A stretch of 64,000 nt of DNA, from contig JADJJI010000011.1 in the NCBI GenBank assembly GCA_016706565.1, forward strand, positions 682,001 through 746,000, in the 5' to 3' direction. Below, in pieces: positions 9,178-18,052 of this stretch. How positions within the stretch are numbered: the stretch's first letter is position 1; every line of letters starts with the position of its first letter. Made by a program: the position numbers and the translations under genes. The stretch is from Piscinibacter sp. GTDB taxonomy: Bacteria; Pseudomonadota; Gammaproteobacteria; Burkholderiales; Burkholderiaceae_C. The notes below the pieces were generated by a model. The model had not been told where the DNA came from, made no database searches, and saw only the letters and a list, made by a program, of their open reading frames with translations.

Positions 9178-10758
9178 ATGCTGAAGTTCATCACCACGAG
9201 CGCCTTGGTCGCCGCGCTCGCCGTCGCCCCGCAGGCCTTCGCGCAGACACTGCGCTGGGCCAGCCAGGGCGACCCGCAGACCATGGACCCGCACTCGCAG
9301 AACGAGTCCATGACCAACATGATGAACGGGCAGGTGTACGAGAAGCTCGTCACCCGCGACAAGACCCTGGCCATCGTGCCGGCGCTGGCCACCGAGTGGC
9401 AGCAGGTCTCGCCCACGTTGTGGCGCTTCAAGCTGCGCCCGAACGTCAAGTTCCACGACGGTACGCCTTTCACCGCCGACGACGTGGTGTTCTCGATCGA
9501 GCGCTCGGTGGCGCCCACCTCCACGATCAACCAGTACGGCGCCGCGGTGGGCAAGCCGCGCAAGGTCGACGACCTGACGGTGGAGTTCCAGCTCGCCGCG
9601 CCCAACCCGATCTTCCTGCAGCACCTCGAGACGCTGTGGATCATGAGCAAGGTGTGGAGCGAGAAGAACAAGGTCACCCGCCCGCTGGACTTCAAGAACA
9701 AGGAAGAAAGCTTCGCCGGGCTGAACGCCAACGGCACCGGGCCCTACATGCTGGTCAGCCGCGCGCCGGGCATCAAGACGGTCTACAAGCGCAACCCGGC
9801 CTGGTGGGGCAAGTACGAGGGCAACGTGCAGGAGATCGTCTACACGCCGATCGGCAACGACGCGACACGCCTGGCCGCGCTGGTCTCCGGCGAGATCGAC
9901 TTCGTGCTCGACCCGGCGCCGCGCGACATCGCACGGCTGCGCAACACCGCCGGCGTGAAGATCATCGACGGGCCGGAGAACCGCATCGTCTTCATCGGCC
10001 TGGACCAGGCCCGCGACAAGCTGCTGTACGGCAACGTGCCCGGCGACAAGAACCCCTTCAAGGATGTTCGCGTGCGCACTGCCATGTACCAGGCCGTCGA
10101 CATCGAGACGATGAAGACCAAGCTGATGAACGGCCAGAGCTACCCCACCGGCGGCGTCACGCCGTCACCGCTGGGCAGCTACAACGACCCGCAGATCGAG
10201 AAGCGCCTGCCCTACGACCTGGGCGCTGCACGCAAGCTGATGGCCGACGCGGGTTATGCCGACGGGTTCGAGGTGACGCTCGACTGCCCGAACAACCGCT
10301 ACATCAACGACGAGGAGATCTGCATCGCGCTGGCCGGCATGTGGGCGCAGCTGAAGATCAAGGTGAAGGTCAGCGCGCAGCCGCGCGCCACCTACTTCCC
10401 GAAGATCGAGAAGCAGGACACCAGCCTGTACATGCTCGGCTGGGGCGGGGCGATCACCGATGCCGAGACCACCTTCACGCCGGTGCTGCGCAATCGCGGC
10501 GAGAAGGGCCAGGGCTACTGGAACTTCGGCGGCGTGAAGAACGACAAGTTCGACGCGCTGGCCGCGCAGTCCAGCGTCGAGCCCGATGCAAAGAAGCGCG
10601 AGGCGCTGATCAAGGCGGCGATGCGCGAGTACAAGGAGCAGGTGCACGTGATCCCGCTGCATCGCCAGGTGATCCCCTGGGCGGCGCGCAGCAACGTGAG
10701 CGCCGTGCACCGTGCCGACAACTGGCTCGAGGTGCAGTGGGTCACCATCGCCAAGTGA
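9178..10758 (+). CDS. ABC transporter periplasmic solute-binding protein, family 5 (peptide/nickel type)
   Basis: A 526-residue extracytoplasmic binding protein (SBP_bac_5, DppA/OppA-like). The signal peptide is MLKFITTSALVAALAVAPQAFA, with cleavage near residue 22. Family landmarks are LRWASQGDPQTMDPHS, KFHDGTPFTADDVVFSIE and GTGPYML. There is no lipobox cysteine. The ligand (a peptide or other) cannot be read. No permease or ATPase genes are adjacent, so it is an orphan that must work with components encoded elsewhere. An ACGGGAGC ribosome binding site precedes the ATG. Confidence 0.92.
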   Translation: MLKFITTSALVAALAVAPQAFAQTLRWASQGDPQTMDPHSQNESMTNMMNGQVYEKLVTRDKTLAIVPALATEWQQVSPTLWRFKLRPNVKFHDGTPFTADDVVFSIERSVAPTSTINQYGAAVGKPRKVDDLTVEFQLAAPNPIFLQHLETLWIMSKVWSEKNKVTRPLDFKNKEESFAGLNANGTGPYMLVSRAPGIKTVYKRNPAWWGKYEGNVQEIVYTPIGNDATRLAALVSGEIDFVLDPAPRDIARLRNTAGVKIIDGPENRIVFIGLDQARDKLLYGNVPGDKNPFKDVRVRTAMYQAVDIETMKTKLMNGQSYPTGGVTPSPLGSYNDPQIEKRLPYDLGAARKLMADAGYADGFEVTLDCPNNRYINDEEICIALAGMWAQLKIKVKVSAQPRATYFPKIEKQDTSLYMLGWGGAITDAETTFTPVLRNRGEKGQGYWNFGGVKNDKFDALAAQSSVEPDAKKREALIKAAMREYKEQVHVIPLHRQVIPWAARSNVSAVHRADNWLEVQWVTIAK

Positions 10759-10766
10759 TCGACAGC

Positions 10767-11372
10767 TCAGGCGCCGCGTAGCAGCGCCGCCGCGATCGCC
10801 CACATCACCAGGGCGATCGCGCCGTCGAGTACCCGCCAGGCGGCGGGGCGTTCGAAAAGCGGCGCCAGCACCCGCGCGCCGTAGCCCAGCGCGAAGAACC
10901 ACACGGCGCTGGCCGAGGCGGCTCCGGCGCCGAACACGGCCCGTGCGCCCTCGGGCTCCTGCGATGCGATCGAGCCGAGCAGCACCACCGTGTCGAGCCA
11001 GCAGTGCGGGTTCAGGTAGGTGAAGGCCAGGCAGGCCGCCAGAGCGCTGCGCAGGTCGGCCACCGCCGGGCCCTTGATCGCCAGCGCATGCGGCGCGAGC
11101 GCTCGGCGCGCGGCGAGCCATCCGTAGACGATCAGGAAGGCCGCGCCGCCCCAGCGCGTGAGCGCCAGCAGCGCGGGATGCTCCTGCACCCAGCGGCCCA
11201 GGCCGGCCACGCCCAGCGTGATCAGCAGCATGTCCGACAGCGCGCACACCAGCACCACCGGCAGCACGTGGGCGCGCTGCAAGCCCTGGCGCAGCACGAA
11301 GGCGTTCTGCGCGCCGATGGCCACGATCAACGCGGCCGAGGTCGCGAAGCCACGGAGAAAAACGGTTTCCAT
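10767..11372 (-). CDS. argO: LysE/ArgO family amino-acid exporter
   Basis: A 201-residue inner-membrane protein with six predicted hydrophobic segments. It starts FLRGFATSAALIVAIGAQNAFVLRQGL, the GAQNAFVLRQG signature of LysE/ArgO exporters, and has the conserved LNPHCWLDTVVLLGS segment. The family exports arginine or lysine analogues. The divergent LysR neighbour is ArgP-like, the known activator of argO, which supports the call. Confidence 0.9.
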   Translation of the reverse strand: METVFLRGFATSAALIVAIGAQNAFVLRQGLQRAHVLPVVLVCALSDMLLITLGVAGLGRWVQEHPALLALTRWGGAAFLIVYGWLAARRALAPHALAIKGPAVADLRSALAACLAFTYLNPHCWLDTVVLLGSIASQEPEGARAVFGAGAASASAVWFFALGYGARVLAPLFERPAAWRVLDGAIALVMWAIAAALLRGA

Positions 11373-11440
11373 GGCGTCATCATCCCGAGTCGATGTGCAT
11401 CGAACCAGCTAAACTTTCTTAACTTCCATTAGCCGGATTC

Positions 11441-12382
11441 ATGCAGCTCGATTCCCGCCAACTCGCCGCCTTCGCCGCCGTGCTGCGCGAAGGCAGCTTC
11501 GACGCGGCGGCGCGCACGCTGCACCTCACGCCCTCGGCGGTGAGCCAGCGCATCAAGGGGCTGGAAGAGCGCCTGGGCCGCGTGCTGATCCGCCGCGGCA
11601 GCCCCTGCCTGGCTACCGAGGCCGGCGAGTCGCTGCAGCGCCACGCCCAGCAGCTGCAGCTGCTCGAGGCGCAGGCGCTGGCATCCTTCGGGCTGGGCGG
11701 CGCGGCGCCGCGCGCCCGCGGTGACGCGGTGGCGACCCCGCTGCCGCTGGCCGTGGCGGTGAACGCCGACTCGCTGGCCACCTGGTTCATGCCGGCCCTG
11801 GCCGCGCTGCGCGAATCGCACGACGTCTGCATGGACCTGCACGTCGAGGACCAGGACCATTCCAGCGAGCTGCTGCGCCAGGGCCGTGTGCTCGCCGCGG
11901 TGAGCGCCGAGCCCGTGCCCGTGCAGGGTTGCCGCGTTCGCCCGCTGGGCCGCATGCGCTACCTGGCCGTGGCCAGCCCGGCCTTCATGCGGCGCTTCTT
12001 CCCCGAAGGCCTCAGCGACGCGGCACTGGCGCGCGCCCCCTGCAATGTCTTCAACCAGAAGGACCAGTTGCAGGCGCGCTTCCTGCGCCGGCTGTCGCGC
12101 CGGCGGCTGGCGCCGCCGCAGCACCGCGTGCCCGGCACCCACGGCTTCATCCATGCGGCCGTGCAGGGCCTGGGCTGGGGCATGAACCCCGACGTGCTGG
12201 TGGCGCCGCTGCTGGACAGCGGCGAGCTCGTCGAGCTGGCGCCGGGGCAGTCGCTCGACGTGGCGCTGTACTGGCAGCACTGGAGCCTGGAAGCGCAGGT
12301 GCTGCGCGCCCTCACCACGGCGGTGGTGTCGGCCGCCGAGGGGGCGCTGCGACCCCTGTCCTCACCTTCATCTGAGGGGTGA
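11441..12382 (+). CDS. argP: LysR family regulator, ArgP/IciA type
   Basis: A 313-residue LysR regulator. The winged helix-turn-helix is at residues about 3-60 (DSRQLAAFAAVLREGSFDAAARTLHLTPSAVSQRIK) and the effector domain at about 90-300. It follows the ArgP/IciA pattern (MQLD..QL.A...V...GSFD.AA..L..T.SAVSQRIK.LE). It is divergent from the LysE-type exporter with a 68-base gap (11373-11440) that includes an AT-rich stretch, AAACTTTCTTAACTT, the likely regulator and polymerase site. It probably activates the exporter in response to arginine or lysine. Confidence 0.9.
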   Translation: MQLDSRQLAAFAAVLREGSFDAAARTLHLTPSAVSQRIKGLEERLGRVLIRRGSPCLATEAGESLQRHAQQLQLLEAQALASFGLGGAAPRARGDAVATPLPLAVAVNADSLATWFMPALAALRESHDVCMDLHVEDQDHSSELLRQGRVLAAVSAEPVPVQGCRVRPLGRMRYLAVASPAFMRRFFPEGLSDAALARAPCNVFNQKDQLQARFLRRLSRRRLAPPQHRVPGTHGFIHAAVQGLGWGMNPDVLVAPLLDSGELVELAPGQSLDVALYWQHWSLEAQVLRALTTAVVSAAEGALRPLSSPSSEG

Positions 12383-12469
12383 AACGTTGATCCCGCAGCG
12401 CCTGGCGCGTAAATTGTCACGATTCGAGGTGCGACGACGGGAGTCGCGCCCATGCCTGGAGAGTCGCTC

Positions 12470-12685
12470 ATGGTCACTGCACTCGTGCTCGTCGTCGGCG
12501 GGGTCATCGTCTGGCTGCTCGCCGATCACGGCCTGATGTGGTGGCGCGAACGCCGCCACGAGGGGCCATCGGCTTGGCATGGGCAGGGCCCGGGCACGAA
12601 CTTCCATTCCTCGGGTTTCGAGGACACGGTGCCGCCGCACGAGGCCGCCGAGCCCGTGCGCGCCACGCTGGCCGGCCGGCGCTGA
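12470..12685 (+). CDS. Small single-pass membrane protein of unknown function
   Basis: A 71-residue protein: one N-terminal transmembrane helix (VTALVLVVGGVIVWLLA), then WWRERR and a polar tail. The start at 12470 has GGAGAG six bases upstream; an in-frame ATG at 12452 would add six residues. I do not recognise a family. It stands alone between argP and the hydrolase gene. Codon use fits a real gene, but the evidence is modest. Confidence 0.6.
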   Translation: MVTALVLVVGGVIVWLLADHGLMWWRERRHEGPSAWHGQGPGTNFHSSGFEDTVPPHEAAEPVRATLAGRR

Positions 12686-12819
12686 AGCGGCTTCGCTGCG
12701 GGCATTTCGCGACGTCCCGTTGCCGCTGGCGCCGCGGCAGGGCGGCTTCGTCGCGGCGCGCTGGCGCCGGGGCTTCCCGGGCGTGATGCTGTGGCACATC
12801 GTCACTCCCGACCACCGCC

Positions 12820-13794
12820 ATGACCTCTGCCACCCTGCCCACCCGCCTGCTCAGAACGGCCGTGCTTGCGCTGCTGGCGTTCGCCGCGGTGCTCGCCGCG
12901 ATGATCGCGTGGCCTTCCTCCGCGCCGCCCCCGCTGACCAGCCTGGCGCAGGCCGCCCGGCGCATCGACGGCACCGGCCTGCCGGCCCTGCAAGCTATGC
13001 CGGCTCGAGACGGCACGTCGCTGGCCTACCGGGCCTATCTGCCGGCCACGCCGGTGTCGCGCGTGGCAGTGCTCGTGCACGGCTCCTCGGCCGACAGCCG
13101 CAACATGAACATGGTCGGCCGCGCGCTGCGCGACGCCGGCTTCGCGGCCTATGCGCTGGACGTGCGCGGCCATGGCCGCTCGGGCCGCCGCGGCGACATC
13201 GACTACATCGGACAGCTCGACGACGATCTCGCCGACGTGGTCGCCGAACTGCGCCGCCGCCATGCCGGCGCTTCGTTCACGATGATCGGCTTCTCCTCCG
13301 GGGGCGGCTTCACCTTGCGCAGCGCCGGCGGCGTGAATGGCGAGCGGTTCGACCGGTTCGTCATGGTCTCGCCGATGCTGCACCAGTCGGCGCCGACGGC
13401 ACGGCCCGACACCGGCGGCTGGGTGAAGGTGAACATGCCGCGCGCCGTGGGCCTGACGATCCTCGACCGGCTCGGCATCCATGCCTTCGAGCACCTGCCG
13501 GTGCTCAGCTTCGCGCTGCCGCCGCAGGCCGCGGCCGATCGCACGCCGGCCTACTCGTACCGGCTGCAGCTGGCCTACCGCCCGCACGAGGACTACCTCG
13601 GCGACGCGCGGGCGATCCGCCGCCCGACCACGCTGCTCGTCGGCGAGCGCGACGAGCTGTTCCGCGCCGAGGCCTATGCGCCGCTGCTCGAGCCGGTGCA
13701 GCCGCGGCTGAAGGTGCAGATGCTGCCCGGCCTGGGCCACCTCGACATGGTCATCGACGAGGCCGCGGTGGCGGCCATCGTCAAGGCCTCGTGA
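12820..13794 (+). CDS. Alpha/beta hydrolase, membrane-anchored or exported (lysophospholipase-like)
   Basis: A 324-residue protein with an N-terminal hydrophobic helix (residues about 10-30) that may be a signal anchor. The fold is an alpha/beta hydrolase: oxyanion region VLVHGSSADSRN, LDVRGHGRSGRRG, nucleophile Ser in GFSSGG, acid Asp in VGERDELF and catalytic His in GLGHLDMV. It resembles the monoacylglycerol lipase / serine aminopeptidase S33 group. The substrate is unknown. No operon partners are evident. Confidence 0.88.
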   Translation: MTSATLPTRLLRTAVLALLAFAAVLAAMIAWPSSAPPPLTSLAQAARRIDGTGLPALQAMPARDGTSLAYRAYLPATPVSRVAVLVHGSSADSRNMNMVGRALRDAGFAAYALDVRGHGRSGRRGDIDYIGQLDDDLADVVAELRRRHAGASFTMIGFSSGGGFTLRSAGGVNGERFDRFVMVSPMLHQSAPTARPDTGGWVKVNMPRAVGLTILDRLGIHAFEHLPVLSFALPPQAAADRTPAYSYRLQLAYRPHEDYLGDARAIRRPTTLLVGERDELFRAEAYAPLLEPVQPRLKVQMLPGLGHLDMVIDEAAVAAIVKAS

Positions 13795-13811
13795 ACCGGG
13801 CCTGACGCAAG

Positions 13812-13910
13812 CTCAGGCCAGAGCGAAGGCCCTGCGAAGCTGGCCAGCGTCGGCCTGAGTTGAGCCGCCTGCGCTGCGCAGTTGCACAGGCGCTTCGCTG
13901 CGGCGGCTCA
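13812..13910. terminator. Two hairpins between convergent genes
   Basis: CTCAGGCC (13812-13819) pairs with GGCCTGAG (13852-13859), and TGAGCCGCC (13861-13869) pairs with GGCGGCTCA (13902-13910), the latter covering the stop codon of the next, convergent gene. No T-run follows, so they may be bidirectional transcript-end structures rather than classical terminators. Confidence 0.4.
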
Positions 13911-14339
13911 GGGCTGCTCGGGCGCGCGCGTGGCGCGCAGCACGCCGCGGCCATCGGCATCGCGCAGCTCCAGCAGGCCGTCGGGCCGCACGCGCGCCGT
14001 GGCGGCGATCTCCAGCGCGGTGAGGATGCGGTCTTCCTGCTCCAGCAGCAGCGGGCCGCAGGCCATGCGCGTGGTGGCGATCGGGCCGATCCTGAGCGCG
14101 TCGCCCTGCAGCGTGAAGCTGCCGTTCATCGCATTGCAGCTGGTGTGCCCGGAGAGCCGGCCGTCACGGCCCAGCACCAGGCGCGCACGCCGCTTGTCGA
14201 GCAGGGGTTCGGTGCGCGCCTGCTCGATCACCCAGGTGCCGTGCACTTCGCGAGAGACGGGCGCCGGCGACTCGGCACTCGGCGCGGCCGCGCAGGCGGC
14301 CAGTCCGGTCAGGCACAGGGAAAGAACCAGCAGCCGCAT
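13908..14339 (-). CDS. META domain lipoprotein (HslJ-like)
   Basis: A 143-residue lipoprotein. The N terminus MRLLVLSLCLTGLAAC ends in a lipobox (LAAC, Cys16). The rest is a META domain (GTWVIEQA, GRLSGHTSCNAMNGSF, ATTRMAC), the fold of E. coli HslJ, an envelope protein. The ATG at 14339 is preferred to a TTG at 14345. It is likely anchored in the outer membrane, as there is no Asp after the Cys. Function beyond an envelope role is unknown. It is read in the same direction as, and downstream of, the glycosylation island. Confidence 0.85.
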   Translation of the reverse strand: MRLLVLSLCLTGLAACAAAPSAESPAPVSREVHGTWVIEQARTEPLLDKRRARLVLGRDGRLSGHTSCNAMNGSFTLQGDALRIGPIATTRMACGPLLLEQEDRILTALEIAATARVRPDGLLELRDADGRGVLRATRAPEQP

Positions 14340-14397
14340 GGGCAAGACCCCGACAGTCGACGACCGCCGAAGTCTAGCCGCGCCGCGCGGGCCGAGC

Positions 14398-15939
14398 TCA
14401 GTCGCCCAGCAGCCGGCGCTTCAGGCGGATCTTCGTCATGTCCTCGACGTTGGCACGTTGCGGCGCGCCGAAGCGGCGTTCCACGAGCGCCAGGTAGTCG
14501 GGGTTGGTGAAGTAGGTCTGGAAGGCCTCGTCGCGAAAGCGCAGCACTTCCGCGGCACTCGCGTGCTTGGTGGCCAGCGGCTCGCAGTCGTAGGACAGGA
14601 AGGCGTAGCCAGCGTAGCTGTCGGGCAGCTTCCAGCCGTTGCGGATGGCCTGGCGGTAGATCGGGCTGCCCGGCAGTGCCTGGCAGGGGTACATGTTGGC
14701 CATCTCGGTGTTCAGTTCTAGCGCCAGGTCCAGCGTCTGCTGCATCGTCGCCAGCGTGTCGTCGGGGAAACCGAAGATGTAGTTGCTGATGACGTTGATG
14801 TCGGCGTCGCGCACCGTCTTGCAGATCTCGCGGATGTTCACTTCCTGGAAGGAGCCCTTGGAGACTTCCTTGCGCACCAGCTGGCTGCCTGCCTCGATGC
14901 CCAGCGCCAGCCAGCCGATGCCCGCCTTGCGGAACAGCTCCAGCGCCGCGGGCCGCACCGTGTCCACGCGCGAGTAGGCCCACATGCGCAGCTTCAGGTC
15001 GCGCTCGACGATGTTGTTGAGCAGCGGCTCGTAGTAGCGCCGGTTGAGGAAGAACATCTCGTCGCTGATGCGCACCGTCTCGACGCCCATCTTCGCCAGC
15101 TTCTCCAGCTCGGCGGTGATCAGCGCGGTGCTCCAGAACCGCATGCCGCGCGAGTGGGCGGCATGCACCTCCTCGCCGTTGTCGTTGCGGTTGACGATGT
15201 TGATCATGCAGAAGTCGCAGCCGAAGTTGCAGCCCAGCGAGGTGTAGATCGCGGCGAAGGGCGTGCGCTTCGAATGGTCGAAGCCGGCGTGCCAGAAGTG
15301 CGCGCGGTACAGGTCCAGCGGGCGCTCCTTGTACGGCAGCAGGTCCCACGCGTAGCCGGGCAGGTCTTCGTCCATCTTCTCCTGCGGAACCACCGCCTGC
15401 GGTGGGTTCAGCCACAGTACCGGCTTGCCCTCGCGGTCGCGCTTCTTGTAGCCGATGCCGGCCACCTTGGCGATGTCTTCCTTCAGGTTGCCGCGCAGCA
15501 GGTTGTGCAGCGCGTACACGCCTTCGTTGAGGAAAACGATGTCGGTGCAGGGCAGCGCCAGCACCTCGCGCGGCAGCGCGCTGGTGTGCGAGCCGACGAA
15601 GGCCACCGGCAGCTCCGGCAGCTCGTCCTTGATCTGCTGGGCCAGCCGCGTCGCGCCGATCATGCTGGTCGTGCCCGAGTTCGGGTTCTGGCCGTAGACG
15701 ACGAAGACGACGAGCCGCGGCTTGAGCTCACGCGTGCGTTGCACGGCGGCCTCGAGCGAGAGCTTCTCGGCGTCGCAATCCATGATCGCTGCGCCGAAAC
15801 CCTTGGCCCGGCACGACTGCGCGAGCAGCAGCGACCAGGTCGGCGGCTCGATGGCCGAATAGGTGGCCGCCAGGCCCTGGTAGGCCGTGGCCGACGAATC
15901 CGGATTGATCAGCAGGACGTCCAGCGCGCGTTCGTTCAT
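14398..15939 (-). CDS. B12-binding-domain radical SAM enzyme
   Basis: A 513-residue protein. Residues about 1-160 form a cobalamin-binding Rossmann-like domain (DVLLINPDSS at the start); the radical SAM core follows with the 4Fe-4S motif CNFGCDFC (CX3CX2C) in the middle. Family members (BchE/HpnJ-like) methylate or rearrange unactivated carbons. Here it is the last gene of a sugar-nucleotide and glycosyltransferase operon, one base after the glycosyltransferase stop, so a role in tailoring a sugar or glycan (for example C-methylation) is inferred, not shown. Confidence 0.85.
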   Translation of the reverse strand: MNERALDVLLINPDSSATAYQGLAATYSAIEPPTWSLLLAQSCRAKGFGAAIMDCDAEKLSLEAAVQRTRELKPRLVVFVVYGQNPNSGTTSMIGATRLAQQIKDELPELPVAFVGSHTSALPREVLALPCTDIVFLNEGVYALHNLLRGNLKEDIAKVAGIGYKKRDREGKPVLWLNPPQAVVPQEKMDEDLPGYAWDLLPYKERPLDLYRAHFWHAGFDHSKRTPFAAIYTSLGCNFGCDFCMINIVNRNDNGEEVHAAHSRGMRFWSTALITAELEKLAKMGVETVRISDEMFFLNRRYYEPLLNNIVERDLKLRMWAYSRVDTVRPAALELFRKAGIGWLALGIEAGSQLVRKEVSKGSFQEVNIREICKTVRDADINVISNYIFGFPDDTLATMQQTLDLALELNTEMANMYPCQALPGSPIYRQAIRNGWKLPDSYAGYAFLSYDCEPLATKHASAAEVLRFRDEAFQTYFTNPDYLALVERRFGAPQRANVEDMTKIRLKRRLLGD

Positions 15940-15941
15940 GT

Positions 15942-17066
15942 TCAGTCCCAGAAGCGGGGGGCGATGCCGGTGCGCGTCCATTCGAGGATCTGCGCCACGC
16001 GATGTTCCGACGTGTGGTGGTTCTTCGCGTTGGCCAGGCAGCGTTCGCCGATGCGCTCGGCCAGGCCGGGTTCGCGCTTCAGTCGCTCCAGCGTGTCGGC
16101 CAGGCTGTCGGGGTCGTCGTTCTCGAAGAAGAGGATGTGCTCGTCCTCGCGGAACATGCGCGCCGTCTGCGGATGCGACGGAATCCGCCACGACACCACG
16201 GGCTGGCCGATGGCCATGCTCTCGACCACGCGGCCGGCATAGGTCTTCACGAAGGAGGTCAGGTTCACCGTCGCCAGGCTGTCCGACAGCCCGTCGAGGA
16301 ACAGGTCGAACAGCTTGGCGCGTACCTGCTGCAGCGTGTCGACGAAGCGCTCCATGTCGGCCTGGCGGCAAGGCTGCTCGAGCATCGCCTGGCGCACCGG
16401 GTTGTTGAGCTGATCGAACATTGCCGGCAGCTCGGTGGCGTGCTCGCCCGACGCGCGGAATTCGAGCAGGCCATTCTTCAGCCGCTCGTGGTGCAGGTAC
16501 TTGGCTCGCCGCTGGTAGGCGCTGCCGATGAAGACGGCCGGCCGCGCCGTGTTCGGCGCGCTGCGGCGGAAGAAGCGGCGCGGCACGTGGCAGGGCGTCC
16601 ACATCGCCTGCGCGCCCATGTTCTCGATGTGGCGCACGTCGTTCTCGTCGACCACGCCGAAATGCGTGACGTAGGGCAGCACGGCACGCTGCATCAGCGG
16701 CAAGCGGCGGCCCAGCTCGGGCACCTCGGCATAGTCGGCCGGGTCGTAGTGCAGCGTCTCCATGACGATGCCCACGCGCACCGGCGCCAGCGTGGCCAGC
16801 CAGGCGAAGTCGACTTCTGTCAGCGGTGGCGGCGCCTCCCAGGCCGGGCGCTGGCCGAGTACGTGGGTGACGTCGTTGATCCAGACCTGGTCGAATCGGT
16901 GGTCGCCGACCAGCTTGCGCGACCAGGCCCAGCACGACGTGAACAGCACCAGCACCTCGTGCCCCGCCGCGCGCAGGCCTTCGACGTAGGCCATGTGCGT
17001 GGTGTACGACCACTGCCGGGCCGAAGCCCAGACCAGCATGTCGTGCTGGACGTAGAGGATCTTCAT
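15942..17066 (-). CDS. Glycosyltransferase (GT-B, CgeB-like)
   Basis: A 374-residue protein that begins MKILYVQHDMLVWASA, a Rossmann start typical of GT-B transferases, and has a C-terminal donor-site region (KTYAGRVVESMAIGQPVVSWRI) resembling glycosyltransferase family 1/CgeB proteins. The sugar donor cannot be told from sequence. It sits between the SDR gene and the radical SAM gene with minimal spacing, so it is in the same operon. Confidence 0.78.
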   Translation of the reverse strand: MKILYVQHDMLVWASARQWSYTTHMAYVEGLRAAGHEVLVLFTSCWAWSRKLVGDHRFDQVWINDVTHVLGQRPAWEAPPPLTEVDFAWLATLAPVRVGIVMETLHYDPADYAEVPELGRRLPLMQRAVLPYVTHFGVVDENDVRHIENMGAQAMWTPCHVPRRFFRRSAPNTARPAVFIGSAYQRRAKYLHHERLKNGLLEFRASGEHATELPAMFDQLNNPVRQAMLEQPCRQADMERFVDTLQQVRAKLFDLFLDGLSDSLATVNLTSFVKTYAGRVVESMAIGQPVVSWRIPSHPQTARMFREDEHILFFENDDPDSLADTLERLKREPGLAERIGERCLANAKNHHTSEHRVAQILEWTRTGIAPRFWD

Positions 17067-17085
17067 GCCCGGGCCCGTGCGCTGC

Positions 17086-18024
17086 TCAGACGTTGCCGTG
17101 CACCGTGTTCTTCACCATCGTGAAGCCCTTGATCAGCTCGGTGATGCCGGCGTCCAGGGTCACGGAGGTCTTGAAGCCGGTGCGCTCGAGCTTGGCGTTG
17201 GAGACAACGTAGTTGCGCTGGTCCGGGTCCTTGCCCACCGGGGCGTCGAGGAACACGAAGTCCGGCAGCTGCTTCTGGATGTGCTGGCACAGCTCGCGCT
17301 TGGAGACGTTGGCCTCGCTCAGGCCGACGTTGTAGATCTGCCCGCGCATCGCCTCGAAGTTCTCGATGCCGTGCTCGAACACGCGCGCCACGTCGCGCAC
17401 GTGGATGTAGTTGCGCTTGAAGTCGCCCTCGAACAGCACGACGAAGCGGTCGTGCACGGCGCGGTGCACGAAGTCGTTGACGAGCAGGTCGATGCGCATG
17501 CGCGGCGACATGCCGAACACCGTGGCCAGGCGGAAGCTGATGGCGTTCTCGCGCTGCATCAGCTCGCCTTCGATGGCGACCTTCTCCTTCGCGTAGATGG
17601 AGATCGGGCGCAGCGGCGATTCCTCGGTGCAGAAGTTGTTCGCGTCGCCGGTGCCGTAGGCGCTGTTGGTCGTCGGCATCAGGATGCGCTGGTTGCGCGA
17701 GGCCAGGCGCAGCATCAGCAGGATGGCGTCGTGGTTGATCGTCTTCGCGCCGATCGGGTCGGCGTTGCACATCGGGGCACCCACCAGCGCGGCCAGCGGG
17801 ATGACGATGTCGGCCTTCTTCAGCAGCGGCGCGAGCGTGCTCTCGACGCGGATGTCGCCCTTCACGACGCTGAACTTTGGGTCGTTGCAGACGTGGTTCA
17901 GGCTGGTCTGGCGGAACATGAAGCTGTCCAGCACCGTGACGCGGTGGCCGGCGGCCAGCAGCGAAGGCACCAGCGTGGAGCCGAGGTAGCCGGCGCCGCC
18001 GGTGACGAGGATGTCGTAGGCCAT
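17086..18024 (-). CDS. NAD-dependent sugar-nucleotide epimerase/reductase (extended SDR)
   Basis: A 312-residue extended SDR with the NAD site TGGAGYLGS at residues about 8-16 and catalytic Tyr-X3-Lys in SIYAKEK. At the position where 4,6-dehydratases carry T-D/E-E, this protein reads T-N-S (PTTNSAYG), which argues against a 4,6-dehydratase and for an epimerase or reductase. Given gmhA, hddA and hddC around it, the substrate may be a GDP-heptose derivative (inference). It is 28 bases downstream of gmhA. Confidence 0.82.
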   Translation of the reverse strand: MAYDILVTGGAGYLGSTLVPSLLAAGHRVTVLDSFMFRQTSLNHVCNDPKFSVVKGDIRVESTLAPLLKKADIVIPLAALVGAPMCNADPIGAKTINHDAILLMLRLASRNQRILMPTTNSAYGTGDANNFCTEESPLRPISIYAKEKVAIEGELMQRENAISFRLATVFGMSPRMRIDLLVNDFVHRAVHDRFVVLFEGDFKRNYIHVRDVARVFEHGIENFEAMRGQIYNVGLSEANVSKRELCQHIQKQLPDFVFLDAPVGKDPDQRNYVVSNAKLERTGFKTSVTLDAGITELIKGFTMVKNTVHGNV

Positions 18025-18052
18025 GAATCGTTCTCCGTGGGTCGTGTCGGGG

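Noticed and set aside
15154-16242. Long plus-strand open frame opposite the radical SAM and glycosyltransferase genes
   Set aside because: Composition is that of a shadow frame; both minus-strand genes have clear family motifs.
17086-18024. Calling the SDR a GDP-sugar 4,6-dehydratase
   Set aside because: The Asp-Glu pair needed for dehydration is replaced by Asn-Ser.
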